DNA from: Sphingomonas sp. QA11
GTDB taxonomy: Bacteria; Pseudomonadota; Alphaproteobacteria; Sphingomonadales; Sphingomonadaceae
Length of the DNA: 64,000 nucleotides
Assembly: GCF_028473665.1 (NCBI RefSeq)
Contig: NZ_CP098774.1
Span: 3,004,501-3,068,500 of the forward strand
Direction: 5' to 3'
Of the stretch, positions 53,395 through 64,000 are shown piece by piece. Below the pieces are notes generated by a model that was not told the origin of the DNA, did not search any database, and saw only the letters and a list, made by a program, of their open reading frames with translations. The position numbers were made by a program, and so were the translations under genes. Each line of letters begins with the position of its first letter. Position 1 is the stretch's first letter.

Positions 53395-55434
53395 TCATTT
53401 CGGCATGCCGCTCAGTCCGCTCGCCTGGCGCAGGGCCGCGCCATTGAGCCGGTAGCCGTCCAGGAAAACGGTATCGACATAGCGCAGATTGGCAAGGTTC
53501 CGCGACACATCACCGTTGACGAGGATGATATCCGCCGCCTTGCCCTGCGTGATCGATCCGGTGCGGTCGTCCATACCGGTCATCCGCGCGGGAACGATCG
53601 TCGCGGTCTGCAGCGCCTCGGCATTGGATAGCCCCGCGCTCTGATAGAGCTCGAGTTCACGGACCAGTTCGAGCCCGTACCCGTCGGTACCGGCCACGAT
53701 CCGCACGCCCGCCTGGTGAAGCCGGCCGACCAGCCCAACCATCTTGTCGAAGCTCTTGCGGAAATCTTCCCGCGTAAGGCCCCCGAACAGGGGATAGCCG
53801 GCAATCTTCCACCCACGGGCGACCGCTGGCGGCGCGATATCGACGAACGGCGCATATTCCGGGGAGATCGCCTTTCCGTCCGAGGTCAGCAACGGTTCCC
53901 AAACCGTCAGCGTCGGATCGATGATCGTCTTCCGCTTGGCCAGCTCGGCATAGAAAGCCTTCATCGCGGGGGAATCGAGGTCGACATCCTTGCCATATTT
54001 CGCCGGCCCCTCGAGCCGCGCGGCCGTGTTGGCCTTGTCGACGACCTCCTGCGGCATCGCCTGCATCATGATGAAGTTGATATGGGTGACCTCGTCATAC
54101 CCGGCGCGAACCGCATCGAGCGGACGCATGCCGGCGGGTACGTGCCCGTGGACGTGGAGGCCAAGCCGATGTGCCTCGGCCGCCGCCGGGGCGATCCATG
54201 CCGGATCCATCGAGGTGTAGAATTTGACGCCCCACAGCCCCGCCGCCTTGATCTGGGCGACCGCCGCCACCGCTTCCTTCGCCGAAGAGACGGTCAGCGC
54301 GCCCTGCGCGGCGAGCGGATCCTTGCGGTCGATGATCACGGAGATCTTACCGTCGGGCGCGAGCAGATCACCGGCCGCGCGACGCTTGTAGATGCTGTGC
54401 GCCTCGTCGATCATCGAGCCGGGGCTGCGATAATTGGTCATGCCGGTCGCGAGGTTCTGCAACAGGTTCCAGTCGTCGCCGACATGCTGGTGCGAGTCCC
54501 ACAGGCCCGGCAGAAGCGTCTTGCCGCGCCCGTCGATCACGGTCGCGCCGGCCGGCGCCCTGATCGACCCTGCCGCGCCCGTGGCCGCCACCTTCCCGTC
54601 GGCGATCAACACCGCGCGGTCGGGCAGATAGCGCCCGGCGATCGAATCGAACATCTGCACATGGTCGATCAGCGTAGGCGTTCGATTGGGCGGGCTGAGG
54701 AACTGACGGGCAACATCGCGGACCATGGCGGCTGTCGCCTCGTCCTGCAGGTCCTTGAGCTTCGGCCCGTTCTTCTCATAGCCTTCGGGCAGCAGCGAGA
54801 GGACACCGGCGTTGCCGAAGAAATGATTGTCCTTGTCGAGCCAGACCGGGGTGGGCGCGAAACCATAGCCGCGGATGAAGGCCAGCTTGACCGTCGTTGC
54901 GCCCTGCGGCCCATCGATCTGAACGGGTTGTCCGATAGCGATGCTGGCATGACCGGTCGGCAGGAGATCGATACCCCCGGCACCCGCGGCGACCAGCGCC
55001 TCGATATCGCGCTCACCGGCAAGCCATGGGCCGCCATAGGTGTTGTAGCGCTTGGCACCGAACGGCGCGGAACCGGAATCGACCGACGTCTTCCAGCGCG
55101 CGACGCCGCCGTCATCGACGCTGAAATCCTCAGTGGCATCGCCCTGATCGGTATAGCCGCGAATGGCGATCGCCGTCGGCCTGCCATCGGGCCCGGTCGT
55201 CATCACCTCGTCGGTTTCAGTGACCCATCCGCGCAGCGACATCGACATGCGATAGGCCGTGTGCCCGTCCGGCATCTTCCACGACCAGACGTCCCCATGC
55301 TTTCCGGCCGTCGAGCTGATCGTATAGTGGCGAGCCCCGGATGGGGGCACCATCAACTGCTCCTTCGATGCCGGCTCGGCGCCGGCAATCGATGCGGTCG
55401 CAGCAAGCAGTGACGCAAACAATATCCGGCGCAT
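53395..55434 (-). CDS. Secreted amidohydrolase-family protein
   Basis: The 679-residue protein has a signal peptide (MRRILFASLLAATASIAGA), an unassigned N-terminal region of about 280 residues, and a C-terminal amidohydrolase barrel. Metal-site motifs are LLPGLWDSHQHVGDD (HxH), LWGVKFYTS (lysine), HVHGHV, VTHINF and RIVAGTDGYG (aspartate). The relatives include imidazolonepropionase-like and prolidase-like enzymes that hydrolyse cyclic amides or X-Pro peptides. It converges on the M19 gene and is divergent from the TonB receptor, a layout that hints at peptide use. Confidence 0.88.
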   Translation of the reverse strand: MRRILFASLLAATASIAGAEPASKEQLMVPPSGARHYTISSTAGKHGDVWSWKMPDGHTAYRMSMSLRGWVTETDEVMTTGPDGRPTAIAIRGYTDQGDATEDFSVDDGGVARWKTSVDSGSAPFGAKRYNTYGGPWLAGERDIEALVAAGAGGIDLLPTGHASIAIGQPVQIDGPQGATTVKLAFIRGYGFAPTPVWLDKDNHFFGNAGVLSLLPEGYEKNGPKLKDLQDEATAAMVRDVARQFLSPPNRTPTLIDHVQMFDSIAGRYLPDRAVLIADGKVAATGAAGSIRAPAGATVIDGRGKTLLPGLWDSHQHVGDDWNLLQNLATGMTNYRSPGSMIDEAHSIYKRRAAGDLLAPDGKISVIIDRKDPLAAQGALTVSSAKEAVAAVAQIKAAGLWGVKFYTSMDPAWIAPAAAEAHRLGLHVHGHVPAGMRPLDAVRAGYDEVTHINFIMMQAMPQEVVDKANTAARLEGPAKYGKDVDLDSPAMKAFYAELAKRKTIIDPTLTVWEPLLTSDGKAISPEYAPFVDIAPPAVARGWKIAGYPLFGGLTREDFRKSFDKMVGLVGRLHQAGVRIVAGTDGYGLELVRELELYQSAGLSNAEALQTATIVPARMTGMDDRTGSITQGKAADIILVNGDVSRNLANLRYVDTVFLDGYRLNGAALRQASGLSGMPK

Positions 55435-55873
55435 GTTTGTTACCCCATTCAAGCAAGAATAGCGGGAGACTGGCAAGCTGCGGCTGCCGGCGCAATGGTT
55501 GATTGAGCCGCGGTTGCCACGCGGAGATTCAATGCGGGCGCCAACGCAGGAAAGCGCCCGAGGATCGCGGTCAGGCGCCCTGGCCTTCGCGTCCGGAACC
55601 GGCCATCCGTTCGTTTCTCCCAAGGTGGCCGGCCGGTTCCTTTTGAAGCTTCGCGCAGTGGTATCCAGGACTCCCCCCTTGGCGACACCGAACGACGCCA
55701 GAGCTTGAGATTGATGACAAATTCATGAAATTCCCACCATAGGCAACTGGATTTGTTGCTGAAATGTTACAGCACTTCGATGAAATGCAGTACTGGGGGA
55801 CCCGCCGATTGACCCGATGTTCCCGTGGCTCTCATATCGATGGTCAGCGACTATTACAGAGAGGGTCCGCATC
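55435..55873. other. Divergent promoter region of amidohydrolase and TonB receptor genes
   Basis: About 440 bases; the right half (55700-55870) is AT-richer and likely holds the receptor promoter. No gene or clear operator was found by eye. Confidence 0.4.
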
Positions 55874-58800
55874 ATGACGGGGCATTCTTCCTTCGGACGG
55901 AGTGGCGCGCTGCGCCGCATGTTGTTGGTCGGAATCGCAGCGGGAAGCATGACGGCGGCTGGTGCCGCGTCCGCGCAGACAGCGGCGAACGCCCAGCCCG
56001 GCAACGGACTCCAGTCCGGCCATGAGGAGACGGACCAGCCCGGCAACACCGCTGCCCCGGACGACATCATCGTCACCGCCTCGCGCATTTCGCGTTCCCC
56101 GATCGCGGCGCAGCCGACCGAAGGCATCACGGCGTCGGAAATTGCCAAGCGCGGCTACACCAACCTGGGTTCTGCGTTGCAGGAACTGCCGGTGTTCAGC
56201 GTGCCGACCAACAGTCCCGTCGGCAGCCAGGGGTCATTCGGCGCCGGGCAGACGTTCGTCAACATGTACAATCTCGGGTCCCAGCGCACGTTGACGCTGG
56301 TCAACGGGAACCGTTTCGTGACCACGGCCACCTCGTCGATCTTCGGCGTCGTCGCGGGCAACCCCGTCGATTTCGCCTCGCTACCGGTCAATCTGGTCGA
56401 CCGCATCGAGACGGTCTCGGTTGGCGGCGCCCCGATCTACGGATCGGACGCGATTGCCGGCACCGTGAACGTCATTCTGAAGAAGAATTTCGACGGACTG
56501 GCGTTCAACGCCCAGAACGGCATCTCCGAAAAGGGCGATGGTGGAAACTACAACCTCTCGCTTCTGGCCGGCAAGAACTTCTCCGAGGGACGCGGCAACG
56601 TCACGTTGAGCGTTCAATATGACAAGCAGAACGGAATTCCGACGTCCGATCGGTTCTACACGAGCGCTGACGGCCCTTTCTTCGCCACGGCTCCAGACGG
56701 TGCGGCGTATCGCCAGCAGCTATATTATGGCGGCCAGCGCTACGAGGTGTTCACCAACACCGGCATGCCGTTGGTCGCCGACGACGTGCCGATCTACGGC
56801 GGTGCGGCGATAGCAGCCGTTACGGACGCGCAGGGCCGCCCGCTGATCTTCAACTCGAGCGGACGCCTTACGCCTTTCGTCTTTGGCCAGCAAACGAACA
56901 ACGGCCTTATCCAGGCAGGCGGGGACGGTTTTCGCATTCGAGACTATGACAATTTCCTGACCGACAGCAGCCGCCTGTCCGCGACAGCGCTGTTCCACTA
57001 CGACTTCAGCGACCGCCTCCGCTTCTCGGGCGAGGCGTGGTACGGGCGCACCATTGCGACCAACCTTCGCGCGCAGCCATTCTATAACACAGCGCTGTTC
57101 AAGCCTGCCGGAGAGACGAATGGCAACCTCATCATGAGCACCGCCAACCCGTTCCTGAGCGCGGCGGATCGCCAGACGATCATCAACAGCCTTGCCGCGA
57201 ACCAGATGGATACGAGCACTTTCCTGCTGGCGCGCGCGAACACGGACCTGGCAACCGGCAGCTTCAAGACGACCTCGAATCTGTATCGCCTGGTCGGTGG
57301 TTTCGACGGGGACTTCAATGTCGGCAGCCGCGCCTTCTCCTGGGAAGTGAAGGCGATTTACGGCCGCTCCGACACGGAAACCACCACGCGCGAGGTTGTC
57401 ACCCAGAATTTCTACAACGCGCTCAACGCCGTGCGTGACGGCAGCGGTAATATCGTCTGCGCGCCCGGCTATACGAGCGCAGCGATCAAAACGATCAGTT
57501 CCACGTGCGCTCCTCTCAATGTATTCGGCACCGGCCAGGTAAGCCAGGCAGCGCTGGACTATATTACGGCGATCGCGAACCCGAAGCAGCGCAATACCCA
57601 GTTCGACCTGATCGCCGACATCAAGGGCTCGATCGTCAAGCTACCGGCGGGCGATGTGAAGTTTGTGCTCGGTTACGAACATCGCTATGAGTCGACCAAT
57701 TTCCAGCCTGGCGCTTTCTATCGTGGCCATGACAATGGTGACGGTACCTACACCCAATATGGCAATACGATCCCGATCACGCCGGTATCCGGTGCCTATC
57801 ACACCGACGAAGGCTTCGGCGAACTGAACATTCCGGTCGTTTCGAGCGACATGAACATACCGCTGATCAACAGCCTCGAACTGCAGGCGGCGGGCAGATA
57901 CGTCAAAAACAGCATAACCGGCGGTTTCTGGACCTATACGGGGGGTGGTAAATATTCACCGCTTCGCGGCCTCACGCTGCGCGGCAACTATACCCGTTCG
58001 TTCAGGGCACCGGCGATCACTGAATTGTTCGCGCCAGTGGGACAGGTCTACAACACGGCGAACGACCCCTGCGATTACCGTTTTATTTCCGGTGGCCCGG
58101 ATCCCGCGCGTCGCTCGGCCAACTGCGCTGCCGCTGGATTGCCCGCCAAATTCGTGTCGACCGTCGTGGATTATACCGCCCCAGGCGCGAGCGGCGGCAA
58201 TGAAAAGCTCAGCAACGAAGTTGCCAATAGCTGGACCGCGGGCGGCGTATTCCAGCCGACCTTCATCCCCGGCCTTCAGATATCCGGCGATTATGTACGC
58301 ATCGACGTCCAGAACGAGATTGCGCAGCTTTCCCTGACCGACGTCATGAACGCATGCTACGATTCGACGAATTATCCGAACAATACCTATTGCAGCAGCT
58401 TCACGCGCAACGCCGCCGGGCAAATCACCAATTTCTTCACCGGATATTATAATATTGGTATCGAACACTTCGAGGGCGTGCAGGCATCCTTCAACTATAC
58501 CCTTCCACTATCGCGCCTCGGCATGCCCGAATCCGCCGGGAGAGTTTCCCTTGGCGTGAACTATCTTCATACGCTTCAGCATTACTACAAGATCGGCAGC
58601 GGAGACATTCAATATACCGTTGGCGGCATCCAGGAACCGAAGGATAACTTCACCGCGAACTTGAATTACGACAAGGGCGGATTCAATTTCATGTGGCAGA
58701 CCATTTATTATGGTCCCGCCCGCATCAATGTGAATGTGCCCACCAGTACATACCAATATCCGACGCTTAACAGCTATTTCCTGTTCAACGCCTCGGTCGG

Positions 58801-58960
58801 ATACGATCTGTCAAAACAGTTCAACATCCGGTTCATGGTGAACAACGTGGCGAACAGGTCGGTTCCTTTCCCCTACTCCCTGGGGGATTACGGGCAATCG
58901 CGTTACTACGATGCCATCATGGGCAGGTATTTCAGAGTGAATGTCGGGTTCAAATTCTGA
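55874..58960 (+). CDS. TonB-dependent outer-membrane receptor
   Basis: The 1028-residue protein has a signal peptide (LRRMLLVGIAAGSMTAAGAASAQ), then a TonB-box-like DDIIVTASRI, a plug (GYTNLGSALQELPVFSVP, TLTLVNGNRFV, SVGGAPIYGSDAIAGTVNVIL) and a large barrel ending RVNVGFKF with the terminal phenylalanine typical of barrel proteins. Extended periplasmic and barrel regions are those of sphingomonad receptors for sugars or peptides. Neighbouring peptidase-like genes suggest an oligopeptide ligand, not proven. ATG 55874 has GAGGG upstream. Confidence 0.93.
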   Translation: MTGHSSFGRSGALRRMLLVGIAAGSMTAAGAASAQTAANAQPGNGLQSGHEETDQPGNTAAPDDIIVTASRISRSPIAAQPTEGITASEIAKRGYTNLGSALQELPVFSVPTNSPVGSQGSFGAGQTFVNMYNLGSQRTLTLVNGNRFVTTATSSIFGVVAGNPVDFASLPVNLVDRIETVSVGGAPIYGSDAIAGTVNVILKKNFDGLAFNAQNGISEKGDGGNYNLSLLAGKNFSEGRGNVTLSVQYDKQNGIPTSDRFYTSADGPFFATAPDGAAYRQQLYYGGQRYEVFTNTGMPLVADDVPIYGGAAIAAVTDAQGRPLIFNSSGRLTPFVFGQQTNNGLIQAGGDGFRIRDYDNFLTDSSRLSATALFHYDFSDRLRFSGEAWYGRTIATNLRAQPFYNTALFKPAGETNGNLIMSTANPFLSAADRQTIINSLAANQMDTSTFLLARANTDLATGSFKTTSNLYRLVGGFDGDFNVGSRAFSWEVKAIYGRSDTETTTREVVTQNFYNALNAVRDGSGNIVCAPGYTSAAIKTISSTCAPLNVFGTGQVSQAALDYITAIANPKQRNTQFDLIADIKGSIVKLPAGDVKFVLGYEHRYESTNFQPGAFYRGHDNGDGTYTQYGNTIPITPVSGAYHTDEGFGELNIPVVSSDMNIPLINSLELQAAGRYVKNSITGGFWTYTGGGKYSPLRGLTLRGNYTRSFRAPAITELFAPVGQVYNTANDPCDYRFISGGPDPARRSANCAAAGLPAKFVSTVVDYTAPGASGGNEKLSNEVANSWTAGGVFQPTFIPGLQISGDYVRIDVQNEIAQLSLTDVMNACYDSTNYPNNTYCSSFTRNAAGQITNFFTGYYNIGIEHFEGVQASFNYTLPLSRLGMPESAGRVSLGVNYLHTLQHYYKIGSGDIQYTVGGIQEPKDNFTANLNYDKGGFNFMWQTIYYGPARINVNVPTSTYQYPTLNSYFLFNASVGYDLSKQFNIRFMVNNVANRSVPFPYSLGDYGQSRYYDAIMGRYFRVNVGFKF

Positions 58961-58977
58961 GACCGGCCATGGCGTGA

Positions 58978-59009
58978 TCCATGGGATACGGGAGAGCGCA
59001 TCCCATGGA
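58978..59009 (+). terminator. Hairpin after the TonB receptor gene
   Basis: Perfect ten-base arms (TCCATGGGAT / ATCCCATGGA) around a 12-base loop, 18 bases after the stop. No immediate T tract, although TCTTTTCTTC follows about 17 bases later. A likely transcript end for the receptor. Confidence 0.5.
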
Positions 59010-59090
59010 CTACAACGCGACGACGTCTTTTCTTCAAGCGCGCCAGCCCCGAACGCTCTTTTTTCGGCAACGAACCAGGCGATCGCAAAT

Positions 59091-59125
59091 GAATGGCCCC
59101 GACGCTTGCCGCGCCGGGGCCATTC
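59091..59125. terminator. Hairpin between convergent receptor and katG genes
   Basis: Eleven-base arms GAATGGCCCCG and CGGGGCCATTC with a 13-base loop lie six bases past the katG stop (minus strand). No strong T run on either side; probably ends katG. Confidence 0.5.
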
Positions 59126-59131
59126 GCGAGC

Positions 59132-61525
<2,394 letters not shown>

Positions 61526-61527
61526 TC

Positions 61528-62853
61528 ATGCGCAAACACATCCTCATCATCACCGGGATCCTCATCGTCGCGGCGATCGCCTTCTGGTTCTGGCTTCGCC
61601 AGCCCGATGTCGCTCAACTGAAGGTAGAGGCGGTGATGGGCGCCCGGCCCGAGATCACGCCGCCCCGGGTGCAGAGCTTCCCGACGATCCAGGTCGCCGA
61701 TGCGGTCGGCTGGGCGCAGGGGGCGGCGCCGACGCCAGCCCCCGGCCTGGCGGTGAAGGCGTTCGCGCGCGGGCTCGATCATCCGCGCTGGCTCTATCGC
61801 CTGCCCAATGGCGACGTGCTGGTCGCCGAGACCAATTCGCCGCCGCGCAAGGGCGGCGGCATCGCCGGCCGGGTGATGGGCTATCTGATGGGCCGGGCCG
61901 GTGCCGGCGTGCCCTCGGCCAACCGGATCACCCTGCTGCGCGACGCCGATGGCGACGGCGTGGCGGAGACCCGCACGACCTTCCTGTCGGGCCTCAACTC
62001 GCCCTTCGGCATGGCGCTGATGGGCGGGTATCTCTATATCGGCAACACCGATGCAGTAGTCCGCGTGCCGTACAAGGACGGCGAGACTCAGATCGCCGCC
62101 AAGCCCGAGACCGTGGTCAAGCTGAACCCGGGCGGCAACCACTGGGCGCGCAACGTGATCGCCGATCCCGACGGGAAGACGCTGTACGTAACGGTCGGAT
62201 CGTCGAGCAACATCGCCGAGAACGGCATGGAGGCGGAGAAATTCCGCGCCAACATCCTGCAGGTCTATCCCGAGGCGAAAACCTTCCGCATCTACGCATC
62301 CGGCCTGCGCAACCCCAACGGCCTGGCATTCGAGCCGCATTCGGGCGGGCTGTGGGTGACCGTCAACGAGCGCGACATGCTCGGATCGGACCTCGCGCCC
62401 GATTATATGAGCCAGGTCGAGTTCGGCGACCAGTTCGGCTGGCCCTGGTATTATTGGGGCGGCTATCCCGACAATCGGGTCGAGCCCGGCAATCCGGCCC
62501 TCCAGCAATATTCGAAGCGCCCGGATTATGCGCTGGGCGCGCATACCGCTTCGCTCGGCATCACCTTCGCGGGTGATGCGAAGCTGGGCCCGCTATTCGC
62601 GAACGGCGCGTTCGTCGGCCAGCATGGATCGTGGAACCGCTATCCCGTCTCAGGCTACAAGGTGATCTTCGTGCCGTTCGGCGACAACGGCTTTCCGCTG
62701 AAGGGCGCGAAGCCGGTCGATGTGCTGACCGGCTTCCTCGACAAGGACGGCAAGGCGCAGGGCCGCCCGGTCGGCGTGATCACCGACAAGACTGGCGGCC
62801 TGCTGGTGGCTGACGATGTCGGCAACGTGATCTGGCGGGTGGCGGCGAAATAA
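61528..62853 (+). CDS. Sorbosone dehydrogenase-family protein (PQQ-type beta-propeller)
   Basis: The 441-residue protein has an N-terminal membrane anchor (MRKHILIITGILIVAAIAFWFWL), then propeller blocks DHPRWLYRLPNGDVLVAETN, RDADGDGVAETRTTFLSGLNSPFGMAL, GGNHWARNVIA, IYASGLRNPNGLAFEP and FVGQHGSWNR. These match the L-sorbosone dehydrogenase / soluble glucose dehydrogenase family, which oxidise sugars with PQQ in the periplasm. Whether PQQ is bound here is not shown. Divergent from katG. Confidence 0.88.
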   Translation: MRKHILIITGILIVAAIAFWFWLRQPDVAQLKVEAVMGARPEITPPRVQSFPTIQVADAVGWAQGAAPTPAPGLAVKAFARGLDHPRWLYRLPNGDVLVAETNSPPRKGGGIAGRVMGYLMGRAGAGVPSANRITLLRDADGDGVAETRTTFLSGLNSPFGMALMGGYLYIGNTDAVVRVPYKDGETQIAAKPETVVKLNPGGNHWARNVIADPDGKTLYVTVGSSSNIAENGMEAEKFRANILQVYPEAKTFRIYASGLRNPNGLAFEPHSGGLWVTVNERDMLGSDLAPDYMSQVEFGDQFGWPWYYWGGYPDNRVEPGNPALQQYSKRPDYALGAHTASLGITFAGDAKLGPLFANGAFVGQHGSWNRYPVSGYKVIFVPFGDNGFPLKGAKPVDVLTGFLDKDGKAQGRPVGVITDKTGGLLVADDVGNVIWRVAAK

Positions 62854-63141
62854 AGCGGCGGCGAAGGGGCGCGGCCCGGAAAGTTTCGGGCTGCGGCCGG
62901 TTCCCCCCGAAACCGCCGCAGCCCGTGTCGCGTGTCCGCGGCTTGCGCCGCCCGCGCTCCTTCCCAACTTCCCTGGCCAAAAGTCCCTGGCCCAAAATAT
63001 CTCGGCTCAAACCATTGAGGTCGAACCAGATCGGACCATCGTATAGCTTCCGTGACGCTGGCCGATAGTTTAGGAGAAAAAGATGCTACCCATTCCGGGT
63101 AGCGGGGCCGTCCCGGCCATGTCACCGGAAGGGGCAAGCCG
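62854..63141. other. Intergenic, no gene seen
   Basis: About 290 bases. A GC-rich first part and an AT-richer stretch near 63050-63090 that should hold the promoter of the next gene. GGAAGGGGCAAGCC before 63142 is its ribosome site. Confidence 0.4.
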
Positions 63142-63627
63142 ATGAGCGAACGTGTCGTCACCAACCCGTCGAAGATGGGGGAGAACTGGCGCGTCGCCGT
63201 GTGCTCGCTGATGAACCTGTTCCTGACGATGCACCGCACGCTGGCCGCGGCCACGCCGGTCGGGCCGACCGAATTGCTGATCTACACGACCGTCTCGGTC
63301 GCCAATGTCCAGCGGCTGATGCGCGAGCGGACTATCCCCGAGCATCTTGCCGGCACCGAGATCCTGCCGCGCGAATGGGTCGTGCCGATCTCGCGCAATG
63401 CGATCGCCACGGCGAGCGGGCTGCCGCGCGAGACGGTGCGCCGTCATGTCGCGCGGATGATCGAAAACGGCCTGCTGATCGAGGACGTGCGCGGCGGGGT
63501 CACCCTGCCGATCGGCGTCATCCAGGATCGCGGGCTCGAGCCGTTCCTCGAGGGCATGCTCACCAATTTCGCGCGCGGCACCGAGGAGTTGCTGCGGACC
63601 GGGGTAATCCGGATCGAGAATGATTAA
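63142..63627 (+). CDS. Winged-helix DNA-binding protein
   Basis: The 161-residue protein has a helix-turn-helix block PISRNAIATASGLPRETVRRHVARMIENGLLIED with a following wing (GGVTLPIGVI), at about residues 87-130. The N-terminal half has a hydrophobic helical region (CSLMNLFLTMHRTLAAATPVG). It resembles small MarR/GntR-like regulators; the exact family and target are not identified. A good GGAAGGGG ribosome site precedes the ATG. Confidence 0.75.
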   Translation: MSERVVTNPSKMGENWRVAVCSLMNLFLTMHRTLAAATPVGPTELLIYTTVSVANVQRLMRERTIPEHLAGTEILPREWVVPISRNAIATASGLPRETVRRHVARMIENGLLIEDVRGGVTLPIGVIQDRGLEPFLEGMLTNFARGTEELLRTGVIRIEND

Positions 63628-63696
63628 GCGTTCGATTACCGCGTTTTCCGGGCCGCCGGCTGTTCCGGCCGGTTCGGAAACGCTAAAGGGCCGCCA

Positions 63697-64000
63697 ATGC
63701 CCCATATACGCGAATCGAGGCCCGGGGATGGCGACCGGATCGTCGCGATCTGGCGCGCTGCCGTCGAGGCCACCCACGACTTCCTGACCCCGGACGACCT
63801 CGAGGTGATCGATTCGATGGTGCGCGTGTTCCTGCCCGGTGCGGCTCTGTGGCTCGCGGTTGACCAAGACGACCGGCCGATCGGGTTCATGGGCTTGGGC
63901 AAGGACCATATGGATTCGCTGTTCATCGATCCGACTTTCCGGGGGCAGGGGATCGGGCGGGCGCTGGTCGCCCATGCGCTGACGCTGCACCCGACCCTGA
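63697..64000 (+). CDS. GNAT acetyltransferase, YjaB-like (cut by window end)
   Basis: The frame is open from ATG 63697 to the right edge, 101 codons. It reads HIRESRPGDGDRIVAIWRAA, VEATHDFLTPDDLEVI, RPIGFMGLGKDHMDSLFIDP and FRGQGIGRALVAHAL, the acetyl-CoA loop Q/RxxGxG/A of GNAT enzymes. The VEATHDFL block is typical of the YjaB group. The C-terminus lies outside the window; substrate unknown. Confidence 0.85.
   Translation, partial: MPHIRESRPGDGDRIVAIWRAAVEATHDFLTPDDLEVIDSMVRVFLPGAALWLAVDQDDRPIGFMGLGKDHMDSLFIDPTFRGQGIGRALVAHALTLHPTL

Overview
The window is GC-rich, densely coded DNA from an alphaproteobacterium. It most likely belongs to the sphingomonads: it carries a MucR variant with a Cys-x2-Asp finger, Fur, a miaB/phoH/ybeY/corC block, a DUF1800/DUF1501 pair, a large TonB receptor and short G/C-rich intergenic repeats. 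No rRNA, tRNA or CRISPR array was recognised. Products are inferred from translated sequence and family motifs; no database search was run.

Layout. 1-2.5 kb: suf iron-sulfur operon on the minus strand (Rrf2 regulator, sufB, a small unknown gene, sufC running off the left edge), with a strong palindrome at its promoter. 2.6-12.3 kb: an AraC regulator, pyrD, gamma-glutamyltransferase, acyl-CoA ligase, an M16 peptidase and an LpxO-like hydroxylase. 12.4-17.3 kb: a chaperone-usher pilus operon of the spore-coat-U/Csu type with two nearly identical tandem pilins. 18-21 kb: a group of small, mostly lower-GC secreted proteins, five of them related (one frameshifted), around a tiny YD-repeat protein. 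21.4-38.2 kb: conserved chromosomal genes (DUF1800/DUF1501, nfuA, tsaB, rimI, mucR, fur, plsC, miaB, phoH, ybeY, corC). A MerR/SDR pair is inserted between miaB and phoH, and a second spore-coat-U protein closes the block.

38.9-46.3 kb is the most interesting part: a lower-GC island that reads as a ribosomally made peptide (RiPP/bacteriocin-like) cluster. It has an HlyD-type adaptor and a C39 peptidase-containing ABC exporter, a small putative lipoprotein, an ATP-grasp peptide-maturase gene split in two by an IS630-family element, a 61-residue precursor with a textbook double-glycine leader, and a secreted ChaN/EreA-like protein. The exporter protease is the enzyme class that cuts double-glycine leaders, so precursor, maturase and exporter fit one pathway. 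The maturase is broken in this strain.

46.7-64 kb: secreted hydrolases and peptide-related genes (S1/P1 nuclease, acid phosphatase, a second gamma-glutamyltransferase, an M19 dipeptidase lacking a metal motif, an amidohydrolase, a TonB-dependent receptor), then katG, a sorbosone-dehydrogenase-like protein, a winged-helix regulator and a GNAT acetyltransferase cut by the right edge.
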